From the NCBI GenBank assembly GCA_035651455.1, contig DASRFR010000008.1, positions 1 through 64,000 of the forward strand: a stretch of DNA of 64,000 nucleotides, given 5' to 3'. Both the position numbers and the translations under genes were made by a program. The notes beneath the pieces are model-generated. The model searched no databases. It worked only from the letters and a program-made list of their open reading frames with translations, and was not told the origin of the DNA. Shown one piece after another: positions 15,015 to 23,165 of the stretch; the first letter of the stretch is position 1; every line of letters begins with the position of its first letter. Source of the stretch: DASRFR01 sp035651455. GTDB taxonomy: Bacteria; Acidobacteriota; Terriglobia; Terriglobales; Acidobacteriaceae.

Positions 15015-17538
15015 GCAATGGGAACGAATAAAGAGCCTGTTCCCATTGGCCGCCGAGCAGGCTCCCGAAAATCAGCACGCATTTCTCCTGCGAGAATGTC
15101 CTGATGATGAAGTCGTGCGTCGTGAAGTAGCCAGGCTTCTCGATTCGGAAGAAGATCGCAAACGCGACGAGTTTCTGGAGACCGGACCAATCCTCCCCAA
15201 ACTTTTCAAGTCTCACACGTGTGAGATTGGAGACATTCTCGCTGCACGATTCAAAGTCATAAGTTTTCTGGCAGAGGGCGGAATGGGTGAGGTCTACGAA
15301 GCAGAAGACCTCGAACTCCATGAGCGCGTCGCCATCAAGCTGATCCGGCAAGAAGTTTTGTTCCGGCAAGCCGAAGCGCCAAAAAGATTCAAGCGGGAGA
15401 TTCGCTTGGCGAAGCAAGTCACGCATCCGAATGTGTGCCGCATTTTCGATCTCTTCCGCCATCCGAATCGAGGAACAGAGAGCAGCGATGATGCGGGCTC
15501 CACTGTGCTTTTCGTGAGCATGGAGTTGCTGAAGGGCGAGACTCTCGCCGACCGGCTCAAACGAGCCGGCAAAATGAGTACGGACGAGGCGCTGCCCATC
15601 GTGCTTCAGATGGCGTCGGCATTGCAGGCCGCCCATGAACGGGAAATCCTCCACCGGGATCTCAAACCCGGCAACGTTTTCCTGGTGCCGTCACGGGAAA
15701 GCGGCGGGGTAAGGGTTGTTGTCACCGATTTCGGATTGGCCCTCGGCTTGAATCCCGACCCCGCCCAACAGACGTTGACCCCGATCAGTATGGATCAGCT
15801 GGTCGGCACCCCTGCCTACATGTCTCCGGAACAAATCAAATCGGATCGGGAACTTACGCCGGCATCAGACGTCTATTCGTTTGGCCTGATCATGTATCAG
15901 ATGGTGACGGGCACGATTCCATTCGAGAATGACACGCCGATCATGATGGTAGCGCGCCGCATCAATGATCCTCTCTTGTCGCCGCGCGTGTATGCTCCCG
16001 AACTCAGCCGAACTTGGGAATCAGTCATTCTGCGATGCCTGGAGCGGGACCCATCCCGGCGCTTCAGTTGCGCCGCCGAAATCGCTGCCGCACTGTCGAG
16101 CAAAACGGTCGCGCCACGCCCTCGGCAAGCCAAGGCTTTCAAATCGCTGGCCGTGCTGCCTTTCACGAACGTCTCCGGAGCTCCAGACGCGGAATATCTT
16201 AGCGATGGAATTACGGAAACCATCATCAACACGCTTTCGCGTATTCCCGATCTTCGAGTCATTGCCCGCAGCACTGCTTTTCGCTACAAGGCTGCCGACA
16301 ACGATCCTCAAAATGTGGGGCGCCAGTTAAATGTCGGAACGGTGCTCACGGGTCGAGTGGTTCAAAGGGGAAATTCGCTGAACATCGCAACCGAACTGGT
16401 GGACGTGAATACTGGCTGGCAGCTTTGGGGAGAACACTACAAGCGCACCCTGGAGGACATTCTCGCCGTCCAGGACGATATAGCGCAGGAAATCTCGGTC
16501 AAATTGCGCTTACAGCTTAGCGGAGACGAAAAGAAAAAATTAGCTAAACGGCCTACAAAGAGCACGCAAGCTTACCAGTCCTTCCTGCGAGGGCGCTTTC
16601 ACTGGAACAAAAAAATGGAGCCCGACATTCGCAGGAGCATTGAGTACTTTAATCAAGCCATCGACAGCGATGCCACGTTCGCACAAGCATACGTCGGGCT
16701 GGCGGATGCCTACGCGACCTTGGGATTTTTTCTCATATCATCGTTCCCTCCGAAAGAAGTTATGCCCAAGGCACATGCGGCGGTGACTCGGGCGCTAGAA
16801 ATTGATGACAGTCTTGCCGAAGCCCACGCGTCGCTTGGAATGATTGCTATGCGGTTCAAGTGGGACTTTCAGCAGGCATTGAGTTCATTTCGGCGCGCCC
16901 TTGAATTGAACCCAGGCTGCGGGTCCGCACTCCAATGGAGCGGGGAATGTTGGGCGGCAATGGGAAATTTCGACGAGGCGATCAAGTCGCTGCAGCGCGC
17001 CCAGGAATTTGATCCTCTTTCTCTCACGATTAATGCCGTGCTGGGCGGCATGTTTTGCTTCGCACGCCAATATGACAGGGCGATAGAGCAGTGCCAGAAA
17101 ACCCTGGAAATGGATGAACACTTCTGGCCCGCGATAAAGTTTCTTGGCATATCCCAACTTCAAAAGGGCGATACGAAAGAGGCAGCAGCCGTGCTGGAAC
17201 GGGGCCTCGAGAAATCGGGAAGTAACCCGATGATGATTGCTGCCCTCGGTCACGCTTATGCGATAGCAGGAATGTCCAGGCGGGCCGAGGAGTTGCTGGC
17301 CTGCCTGAAGCATCGTGTGCCGCACGGTTATGTGCCGTCGCTGTGCTCTGCATTTATACAAATGGGTCTGGGAGACCGGGATGCCGCGTTTTGTGAGCTG
17401 GAAAGAAGCTTCGAGGAGCGTTCCGGATGGTTGATCTTTTTACGGGCTGACCCCCGATTCGATGCATTAAGAATAGATCCTCGCTTCGATCTACTCGTCA
17501 AACGCGTTGGCCTTCTGCCGATTGGATCTGCAGCCTAG
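14998..17538 (+). CDS. Ser/Thr protein kinase with FlgO/TolB-like domain and TPR repeats, copy 2
   Basis: An 846-residue paralogue of the kinase at 9795 with the same domain order. The kinase (about residues 78-370) has AEGGMGEVYEAED, VAIKLIR, HRDLKPGN, TDFGLALG and GTPAYMSPEQ, all consistent with activity. The middle domain begins LAVLPFTNVSGAPDAEYLSD and includes GITETIINTLSRIPDLRVIA. TPR repeats follow (for example AYVGLADAYATLGF, AEAHASLGMIAMR). No transmembrane helix is seen. The start overlaps the sigma factor gene, with GGA four bases upstream. It ends 60 bases before the terminator-like hairpin at 17546-17578. The close similarity over the full length with 9795-12326 indicates an old tandem duplication of the two-gene module. 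Confidence 0.92.
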   Translation: MPLTPEQWERIKSLFPLAAEQAPENQHAFLLRECPDDEVVRREVARLLDSEEDRKRDEFLETGPILPKLFKSHTCEIGDILAARFKVISFLAEGGMGEVYEAEDLELHERVAIKLIRQEVLFRQAEAPKRFKREIRLAKQVTHPNVCRIFDLFRHPNRGTESSDDAGSTVLFVSMELLKGETLADRLKRAGKMSTDEALPIVLQMASALQAAHEREILHRDLKPGNVFLVPSRESGGVRVVVTDFGLALGLNPDPAQQTLTPISMDQLVGTPAYMSPEQIKSDRELTPASDVYSFGLIMYQMVTGTIPFENDTPIMMVARRINDPLLSPRVYAPELSRTWESVILRCLERDPSRRFSCAAEIAAALSSKTVAPRPRQAKAFKSLAVLPFTNVSGAPDAEYLSDGITETIINTLSRIPDLRVIARSTAFRYKAADNDPQNVGRQLNVGTVLTGRVVQRGNSLNIATELVDVNTGWQLWGEHYKRTLEDILAVQDDIAQEISVKLRLQLSGDEKKKLAKRPTKSTQAYQSFLRGRFHWNKKMEPDIRRSIEYFNQAIDSDATFAQAYVGLADAYATLGFFLISSFPPKEVMPKAHAAVTRALEIDDSLAEAHASLGMIAMRFKWDFQQALSSFRRALELNPGCGSALQWSGECWAAMGNFDEAIKSLQRAQEFDPLSLTINAVLGGMFCFARQYDRAIEQCQKTLEMDEHFWPAIKFLGISQLQKGDTKEAAAVLERGLEKSGSNPMMIAALGHAYAIAGMSRRAEELLACLKHRVPHGYVPSLCSAFIQMGLGDRDAAFCELERSFEERSGWLIFLRADPRFDALRIDPRFDLLVKRVGLLPIGSAA

Positions 17539-17545
17539 GTCTTGT

Positions 17546-17578
17546 AAAAAGGGGCTGGAGCAGCGGCGCTGCTCCAGC
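17546..17578 (-). terminator. Intrinsic terminator of the minus-strand gene at 17598
   Basis: Perfect 11-bp arms (17554-17564 and 17568-17578) enclose a 3-base loop. Read on the minus strand the hairpin is followed by CCCC and five T. It may also slow transcription from the kinase on the plus strand, which has no T-run. Confidence 0.65.
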
Positions 17579-17597
17579 AGAATTGCCTTGCTCAGTT

Positions 17598-18023
17598 CTA
17601 ATTGTCAGCCAGGTTTTTCGCGGTTCCGGTCACCGTTGCCGAGCCAAGCGGGGTGCTGGTCAGAATAATTTGCACTTCGCTCCCGTCCAACGAGACTGTG
17701 ATGTCCTCGGTTGTGCCTGTATCGGACACAAACGAACCTGAGCAGTTCGAATTCACCGTGTAGATCGCAGTGAAACTCGTCGGCATCGGGGTGCCGTTGA
17801 CGACTACGGTGCCGGTGCCGGAGATGTTGCCGTTCCCGTCAGAAACAACCAGGTCCAGTGCTGCGAATGGGAGTCCGTTTACCGATCCCGTCAGCAGAGC
17901 GGAATAGTGACCTCTAAGGGTCGCGTTAGAACAGGCTGCGGACTTGGCCTCCGCCCCAGGTACGAATGCGAGTACGGCGGCCAAGACGGTTGTTGCCAGT
18001 GCAGTATTGCTTGAGAATTTCAT
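17598..18023 (-). CDS. Small secreted protein of unknown function
   Basis: 141 residues beginning MKFSSNTALATTVLAAVLAF with a clear signal peptide cleaved near AEA-KS. The mature part is a Gly/Ser/Thr-rich beta-type sequence (DLVVSDGNGNISGTGTVVV, TSFTAIYTVNSNCSGSF) with two Cys that may pair. The pattern 'sSDGxGNIsGTGtvv' is frequent in acidobacterial exported proteins, but I know no function for it. The ATG at 18023 is used because AAGGAGAAATCC precedes it. An upstream in-frame start at 18050 would put charged residues before the signal peptide. It is monocistronic with its own terminator at 17546-17578. Confidence 0.75.
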   Translation of the reverse strand: MKFSSNTALATTVLAAVLAFVPGAEAKSAACSNATLRGHYSALLTGSVNGLPFAALDLVVSDGNGNISGTGTVVVNGTPMPTSFTAIYTVNSNCSGSFVSDTGTTEDITVSLDGSEVQIILTSTPLGSATVTGTAKNLADN

Positions 18024-18488
18024 GGATTTCTCCTTGGCTTGGTGCGGCATGATCGCCGCAGCGACTTGTGGTTGAACAGAACGACGTTGGTCCTGCTACG
18101 AATGCGGACGAGATCCGTCTGACGTTGCTTGTTTTGATAAGCGTGTTTCTCGGGCGAGGTGGGTCACAGGCTTGGCAGTCAGAATCCGTGACCCGGTTCT
18201 TGGGTCAAACTCGCTGTTAGGGATGAGGTAATGCGGGAACAAGCCACTTCGTCACGCTTTCGCCTGCTTCGCCTCTTAACACTCTGCTGTCTTGCTAATT
18301 CGGTGTGTACACCGAAGTGCCGCAAACCATGCGGTATGAATAGGCGGCAGTTGCGGGCGGACGTCTTCGATGCATAGAAGGCGTCCGCGCATCTCGGCAG
18401 CGAACATCGCGAATTTCCTTATTTAACCTCAGGAATGCAGATATGCTGTCGGATCAAAGCTGGGTTGCATAGCCTCCAGTCACCCATT
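18024..18488. other. Intergenic region between divergent genes
   Basis: There are 465 bases between the small secreted protein gene and the porin-like gene. I find no supported gene, repeat or clear promoter hexamer pair. Confidence 0.35.
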
Positions 18489-19958
18489 ATGAGTTCGGCA
18501 TCGCCGCTAACCCGAGAGGTGTTGCAGGTTATCTGGGGAGCCTTCGAACGTCTCCTCTTTGTTATCGCATTCGGCGAAATGTTACTTGTCGGATCAGCCA
18601 ATTCGCAGGCCATACCAGCTGTGCCGCATGTGTGTCCGCCCCCTCCGCCGTATAAATACCTTCGAGCGGACGAAGATTATCAGTATCTAAGTAATGCAAA
18701 TTGCCGTACCGAGGCGTTGGATGTCGTGAAATACGTCCGCCTCGGACAAAGCCCGGGATGGTTCGCCTCATTCGGTGGGGAGGTGCGTGAGAACGTTGAG
18801 TATTTCAGTAACCCGCGATGGGGACAACAACCGCAGGGATCGCCATACGCTCTGCAACGCTACATGCTGCACGCAGATATTCATCTCGGAGAGCGTTGGC
18901 GTATCTTCACTCAACTCAAAAGTGGCTTGGAGAACAACCGTGAGGGCGGGGCGCGTCCGATCGACGAGGACAAACTCGACTTCAATCAGGGCTTTCTGGA
19001 CTTAACTCTGTTGTCCGCTGAGAAAAGACACATTACGTTGCGGACAGGACGGCAGGAATTGGCATTTGGGGCCAGAAGATATATCTCGGCGCGCGAAGGG
19101 CCAAACGTGCGCCAGAGTTTCGACGGCTTTCGCCTGATCTTTTCCTTGCCCAAGTGGACCCTGAGCCTGCTCGCCACCAGGCCGGTCCAGACAAAGTTCG
19201 GGTTTTTTGATGACGCGCCAGATCATGGGCAGACGCTGTGGGGTGCGTACGCGACAGCATCGATTCCAAAGGTGAGTGGTACAAATCTAGATCTGTACTA
19301 TTTGGGACTGGACCGTAAACAGGCCCACTTTGAACAAGGCAGAGGTCGAGAACAGCGGCATTCGATCGGCGCAAGGTTCTGGGGCCGCCGCCACTCCTGG
19401 GACGAAGACGTTGAGGCTACCTACCAGTGGGGCACCTTTTCCGCAGGTGGCATTCGGGCTTGGGCCTTTGCATCCGAAATCGGGCACAGCACCCCTTCCA
19501 TCCCCCTGAAACCACGCGTCGCCATGGAGGTGAACGTGGAGAGCGGCGATGGAGATCCTCATGACAGAAACTTACAGACGTTCAATCCCCTGTTTCCGAG
19601 GGGGCTGTACCATCAACTCGTGGATTTGAATGGTCACGTCAATTCCATCGAACTGAATCCCACGGTTGTTCTATATCCATCTGCTCGCGTAACGATCACC
19701 GCGGATTGGGATTTCTTTTGGCGGGAAAGTGCGCGCGACGGCCTTTACAACGTAGGAGGATTTTTCTTTCGCAGCGGAAAAGCAAGTAGGGCGCGATACA
19801 TAGGAAGCCAACCATCCCTGATCGCCGAATGGCGTATTCAGCGCCATCTAACAGCTGTGTTGATCTACACTCACTTCGCATCCGGATCTTTTCTGCAGCA
19901 AACTGGTCCCGCGCGCACCGTGAACTACGGTTCACTTTGGCTGGACTACAAGTTCTAG
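18489..19958 (+). CDS. Alginate export-like outer-membrane porin
   Basis: A 489-residue protein. A hydrophobic export segment lies at about residues 18-38 and ends SANSQA. It is followed by a Pro-rich PPPPPYKYLRADEDYQYL that opens the alginate_exp domain. Alternating beta strands run to the C-terminus, which ends in Phe (YGSLWLDYKF), as in outer-membrane barrels. Typical motifs are RWRIFTQLKSGLEN, DFNQGFLDLTL, LRTGRQELAFGARRYISARE and VRQSFDGFRL. The family forms 18-strand channels for anionic polysaccharide, but many members serve other solutes. The start at 18489 is favoured because upstream residues are not signal-like. An ATG at 18435 is in frame. No neighbouring alginate genes are present, so the substrate is unknown. 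Confidence 0.85.
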   Translation: MSSASPLTREVLQVIWGAFERLLFVIAFGEMLLVGSANSQAIPAVPHVCPPPPPYKYLRADEDYQYLSNANCRTEALDVVKYVRLGQSPGWFASFGGEVRENVEYFSNPRWGQQPQGSPYALQRYMLHADIHLGERWRIFTQLKSGLENNREGGARPIDEDKLDFNQGFLDLTLLSAEKRHITLRTGRQELAFGARRYISAREGPNVRQSFDGFRLIFSLPKWTLSLLATRPVQTKFGFFDDAPDHGQTLWGAYATASIPKVSGTNLDLYYLGLDRKQAHFEQGRGREQRHSIGARFWGRRHSWDEDVEATYQWGTFSAGGIRAWAFASEIGHSTPSIPLKPRVAMEVNVESGDGDPHDRNLQTFNPLFPRGLYHQLVDLNGHVNSIELNPTVVLYPSARVTITADWDFFWRESARDGLYNVGGFFFRSGKASRARYIGSQPSLIAEWRIQRHLTAVLIYTHFASGSFLQQTGPARTVNYGSLWLDYKF

Positions 19959-20259
19959 AGCGGATCAGCCTTTCCACTTGCATTCCCCGAGCAGTTGCTC
20001 AATGTCACACACCGGACTGACCGATGGCGCCTGGAACGGCTGGCCCGCCGAGATCCGCGCTCATCCGTGAACTCCATGATGCCCTTCCGTTTCGTCGTGA
20101 GGAATGAGACGCCTTTTGGAAGGCTACAGAAGAAATTCAGAGTCACTGTTCCATAACCCGGTGGGGCCTGTCCAACCATTTAGAAGAGGCCAGCGTTCGT
20201 CAAGCAAAGCTCGCCTAAGGCCTCTCATAAATCCTGCGAATGAAACCTGGAGGGGTACT
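19959..20259. other. Intergenic region before the duplicated propeller gene
   Basis: There are about 300 bases. The downstream frame is open from 20104, but its first 52 residues are Arg-rich without signal features, so I treat them as non-coding. No terminator or promoter can be assigned. Confidence 0.35.
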
Positions 20260-22206
20260 GTGCTGAAAATTGATATTTACTCTATTGCTTTGAATCGCTT
20301 ACTAACCCGAGGCAGCGCTTATCGGCTGATTGCCTTGTTGCTTGTCCCATTTTTCCTCACCTTAATCCTTGGCCTGATACCGCCTGCGTTTGCCAGTGAC
20401 GGAACTCTTAGCGCGAGTGGAATCACCAGCCCGTCTGGCACCCTGTACTTACCGGGTGCCCTCGGCGGACATCTTTGGATCTCGGACCACACCCTGGGGT
20501 TTTGCCGGCTGGACGCAACCGCCCAGGGGAGTCCCACCCCCGTGGCTATCAATCCGGCCACGTGCAACATCAAGGCGCTTTCCCCGGGGCAGGCAGCTTT
20601 TGATGCGGCAAACAACCTCGTCTACGTACCTGACAATTCTTCAAAGAGCCAAGGTGTTTGGCGCCTTCGCTTCGACCCAACGACTGAAACCGTGACTACC
20701 GATGTCCTGCTGGGTCCCAACCTCAACCTGGGAATTCTGCGGCCCGCATCCGTCGCGCTGGCAAACGATGGCAAGCTGTACGTGAGCAATCTGAAGAATG
20801 GAAACATAGCTCGCATCGTGAATCCCGAAAGCAGTGTCCAAACGCTGGAGAACGTCGGCGCCTCCAGCGATGCAAGGCGGGTGGTCAGCATCGGATTGTT
20901 AGGGCCGGACCTTTACCTTACCGAGAAGACGGGGATCACTCGGATTGCTGAAGCCACCTCCACCCTGTGCTCCGGCAACTGCAAAGCCGCCGCCATAGGG
21001 GTCAGCATTGCCGATCCCATGGGACTTGCCATTGACACAACAAACGGGATCCTGTATTTCGCGGATCTTTTGAACGTCTATCGCTTCACGCTTGGCCAGG
21101 GAACGCTTGATACCTATTCCATGCATGGGAACTTGAGTGGAACCACGACGGCATACGACAACGTAAGCAGCATTGGACTGGATCCATCCGGCAATCTGAT
21201 GGTGGGCGATGACCCAAGCGCGGGTGCTACTCCGGGGCAAGGCCGGCTGTGGAGCATCGCAGCAGGCTCCGCGCCGGATATCGCTGGCAGTACACCACCA
21301 CCTCCAGCAGGACTCGCCCTGAGCACTCAATATGGGACCCAGATGACCGCTCCGAACGGAGTATTGTTCCTGCCGGATGCGAGTGGTGTTCCGACTCAGG
21401 GACATGTCTGGGTAGCGGATCACACGAATGGTTTTTGCCGTTTGGATCCCATGCTTCCAGGCCAGCAGGGCACACTCTATACAGTCAACCTGTCGACCTG
21501 TAACGTGTCCGCAGTCTCGCCAGGGCAGCCCAGCTTCGATGCGGCCACGAACTTCATTTATGTTCCGGACAACGCTTCCAATAGTCGTGGGGTGTGGCGC
21601 CTTACATTCGATCCTGTAACCGAAACCGTCGGCAGTCCGGTGTTATTGGCTCCAAATGCGGGACTGGGCGGCAATCGGCCATCTGCCGCCAGCTTGGGCG
21701 CGGATGGGAAGCTCTATGTGAGTTTCTTGAAGAACGGCAACATCTCTCGTATCACCACTCCTGCTGGCAGCACTCAGAAAGTGGAGGCAGTGGGCGGCTC
21801 GTCGGATGGAAGGCGTGTCCTGAATCTGGCATTCATAGGAAACGACCTCTACCTCGCCGAGACGAACACGGTTACTCGCATCCTGGGCGCCACCTCGACG
21901 GCATGCACGGGAGGCTGCAAGGCCGCTTCACTTGGAATCAAAATCGTTTCCCCAACCGCGTTGATTTCAGACGGAGTCGGAGCTCTCTTTGCAGCAAATT
22001 CATCAGTGACCTATCGATACACAATCGGCTCGAACGTTCTTGATACGTACACGTCGGGCGGCTCTTACGATGGGGCCACGGTGTCCTACAAAAATATTAG
22101 CGGGCTAGGGCGCGATCCGTCCGGAAATGTCTATGTTGCGGATGATCCGACCGCCGGAGTGTCAAGCTTCCAGGGGAGAGTTTGGCAAACTCCGGCTGTC
22201 CCTTAG
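20260..22206 (+). CDS. Secreted protein with two tandem propeller-like (NHL/SMP-30-type) halves
   Basis: 648 residues from a GTG preceded by GGAGGGG at six bases. A signal peptide (LIALLLVPFFLTLILGLIPPAFA) is followed by two homologous halves of about 310 residues. Each half has GHLWISDHTLGFCRLD / GHVWVADHTNGFCRLD, then FDAANNLVYVPDNSSKSQGV / FDAATNFIYVPDNASNSRGV, then DGKLYVSNLKNGNIARI / DGKLYVSFLKNGNISRI, and paired cysteines (CSGNCKAA / CTGGCKAA). The strand pattern fits a beta-propeller in each half. No catalytic or metal residues can be named, so a binding or structural role in periplasm or outside is inferred. An intrinsic terminator at 22225 follows. The halves arose by internal duplication. 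Confidence 0.8.
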   Translation: MLKIDIYSIALNRLLTRGSAYRLIALLLVPFFLTLILGLIPPAFASDGTLSASGITSPSGTLYLPGALGGHLWISDHTLGFCRLDATAQGSPTPVAINPATCNIKALSPGQAAFDAANNLVYVPDNSSKSQGVWRLRFDPTTETVTTDVLLGPNLNLGILRPASVALANDGKLYVSNLKNGNIARIVNPESSVQTLENVGASSDARRVVSIGLLGPDLYLTEKTGITRIAEATSTLCSGNCKAAAIGVSIADPMGLAIDTTNGILYFADLLNVYRFTLGQGTLDTYSMHGNLSGTTTAYDNVSSIGLDPSGNLMVGDDPSAGATPGQGRLWSIAAGSAPDIAGSTPPPPAGLALSTQYGTQMTAPNGVLFLPDASGVPTQGHVWVADHTNGFCRLDPMLPGQQGTLYTVNLSTCNVSAVSPGQPSFDAATNFIYVPDNASNSRGVWRLTFDPVTETVGSPVLLAPNAGLGGNRPSAASLGADGKLYVSFLKNGNISRITTPAGSTQKVEAVGGSSDGRRVLNLAFIGNDLYLAETNTVTRILGATSTACTGGCKAASLGIKIVSPTALISDGVGALFAANSSVTYRYTIGSNVLDTYTSGGSYDGATVSYKNISGLGRDPSGNVYVADDPTAGVSSFQGRVWQTPAVP

Positions 22207-22224
22207 TCCGACTCCACCGCCCGC

Positions 22225-22255
22225 GGAGCCCCTTTCATAAGGGGCTCCTTTTTTT
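22225..22255 (+). terminator. Intrinsic terminator
   Basis: GGAGCCCCTT and its perfect complement enclose the loop TCAT, followed by seven T. It lies 18 bases after the stop of the propeller gene. Confidence 0.9.
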
Positions 22256-22613
22256 ATCACGCACCGCGAAATCTACTGCCGCCTGGCAGGCTTCGACAAT
22301 GGTTGCCGCTCGATCCTTCAAGGGAATGACTCCTAATAGATTCTTATTGATTCGCTGCCCCACGCGCGCTCGAAATGCCGGCCCTGGCAGAATCTCACCC
22401 GAAAAACTTGAGTCTCGTCTTGCTTTTTGCCTCGCGTTTTTTCCTTTTTTGTCGGGGGGGCTCGGTGTTCCGTAGACAGTTCGTGGGGTGTCTTAATTTT
22501 GCGAACGGCAGCCGCAGACTCCTCACAGAAACGGATGCGGTTGAGTTCGCAGGTGCAGGACCCGGCTGGCGAGACCGGCCGGGCCTCACACAATCAAACT
22601 AAGGAGAAGTACT
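22256..22613. other. Intergenic region between terminator and repeat-protein gene
   Basis: There are 358 bases with T/G-rich tracts around 22430-22460. No gene is supported. The promoter of the repeat-protein gene must lie here but is not obvious. Confidence 0.35.
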
Positions 22614-23075
22614 GTGAACGTAAAAGAACTGCTCACTATCACCGCCCGACTTGGATTGGCTGCCTCGATGACCGCGGGAGCTTACGCGAAACCCATGACC
22701 AACTTTTCCCAGAGTGCGGACCTGACTCTGCACAACCCACCCACTCTCTCGATGCTGATGGCGCGCGAAAAAGAGCCGGGCGACGACAAAGGCAAGGACG
22801 GCAAGGGCCATCGCCTCAACATCGCTCGCGAGAAGGAACCCGGAGATGACCGCGGCAAGGACGGCAAAGGCCATCGCGTCAACATCGCTCGCGAGAAGGA
22901 ACCCGGGGACGACCGTGGCAAGGACGGCAAAGGCCATCGCCTCAACATCGCTCGCGAAAAGGAACCCGGCGACGACCGTGGCAAGGACGGCAAGGGCCAT
23001 CGCGTCAACATCGCTCGCGAGAAACAGCCTGGCGACGACAAAGGCAAAGACGGCAAGGGGCACAGGCAGGCGTAG
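22614..23075 (+). CDS. Exported highly charged tandem-repeat protein
   Basis: 153 residues from GTG 22614, preceded by AAGGAGAAG. Residues 1-26 look like a signal peptide (ARLGLAASMTAGAYAKP). Residues 50-153 are five nearly identical 21-residue units of consensus AREKEPGDDRGKDGKGHRVNI, with K/R alternating at one site and L/V at another. The mature part is almost free of hydrophobic residues and should be disordered. The Asp/Glu, Lys/Arg and His content could bind metal or polyanions, but nothing in the sequence proves a function. It lies 90 bases upstream of the DUF5916 gene and may be co-transcribed. The codon usage in the repeats is regular, so it looks expressed rather than accidental. 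Confidence 0.75.
   Translation: MNVKELLTITARLGLAASMTAGAYAKPMTNFSQSADLTLHNPPTLSMLMAREKEPGDDKGKDGKGHRLNIAREKEPGDDRGKDGKGHRVNIAREKEPGDDRGKDGKGHRLNIAREKEPGDDRGKDGKGHRVNIAREKQPGDDKGKDGKGHRQA
22761..23072 (+). repeat. 63-bp in-frame tandem repeat, five units
   Basis: Units start at 22761, 22824, 22887, 22950 and 23013. The last is shortened to 60 bases. They differ mainly by silent changes, with K/R and L/V alternation between successive units, as expected for a coding minisatellite under protein-level selection. Confidence 0.9.
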
Positions 23076-23165
23076 TTGTTCCTCACACATGACCGTCGCT
23101 GCGTTCCGAGAGCCCTCTCCCATAAAGCGCCGGAACGCAGCGACGCGGCCTTCAGAAACAAACCC

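Noticed and set aside
22761..23072. Possible CRISPR array
   Set aside because: The 63-base units are contiguous, have no unique spacers and keep an open reading frame. It is a coding repeat.
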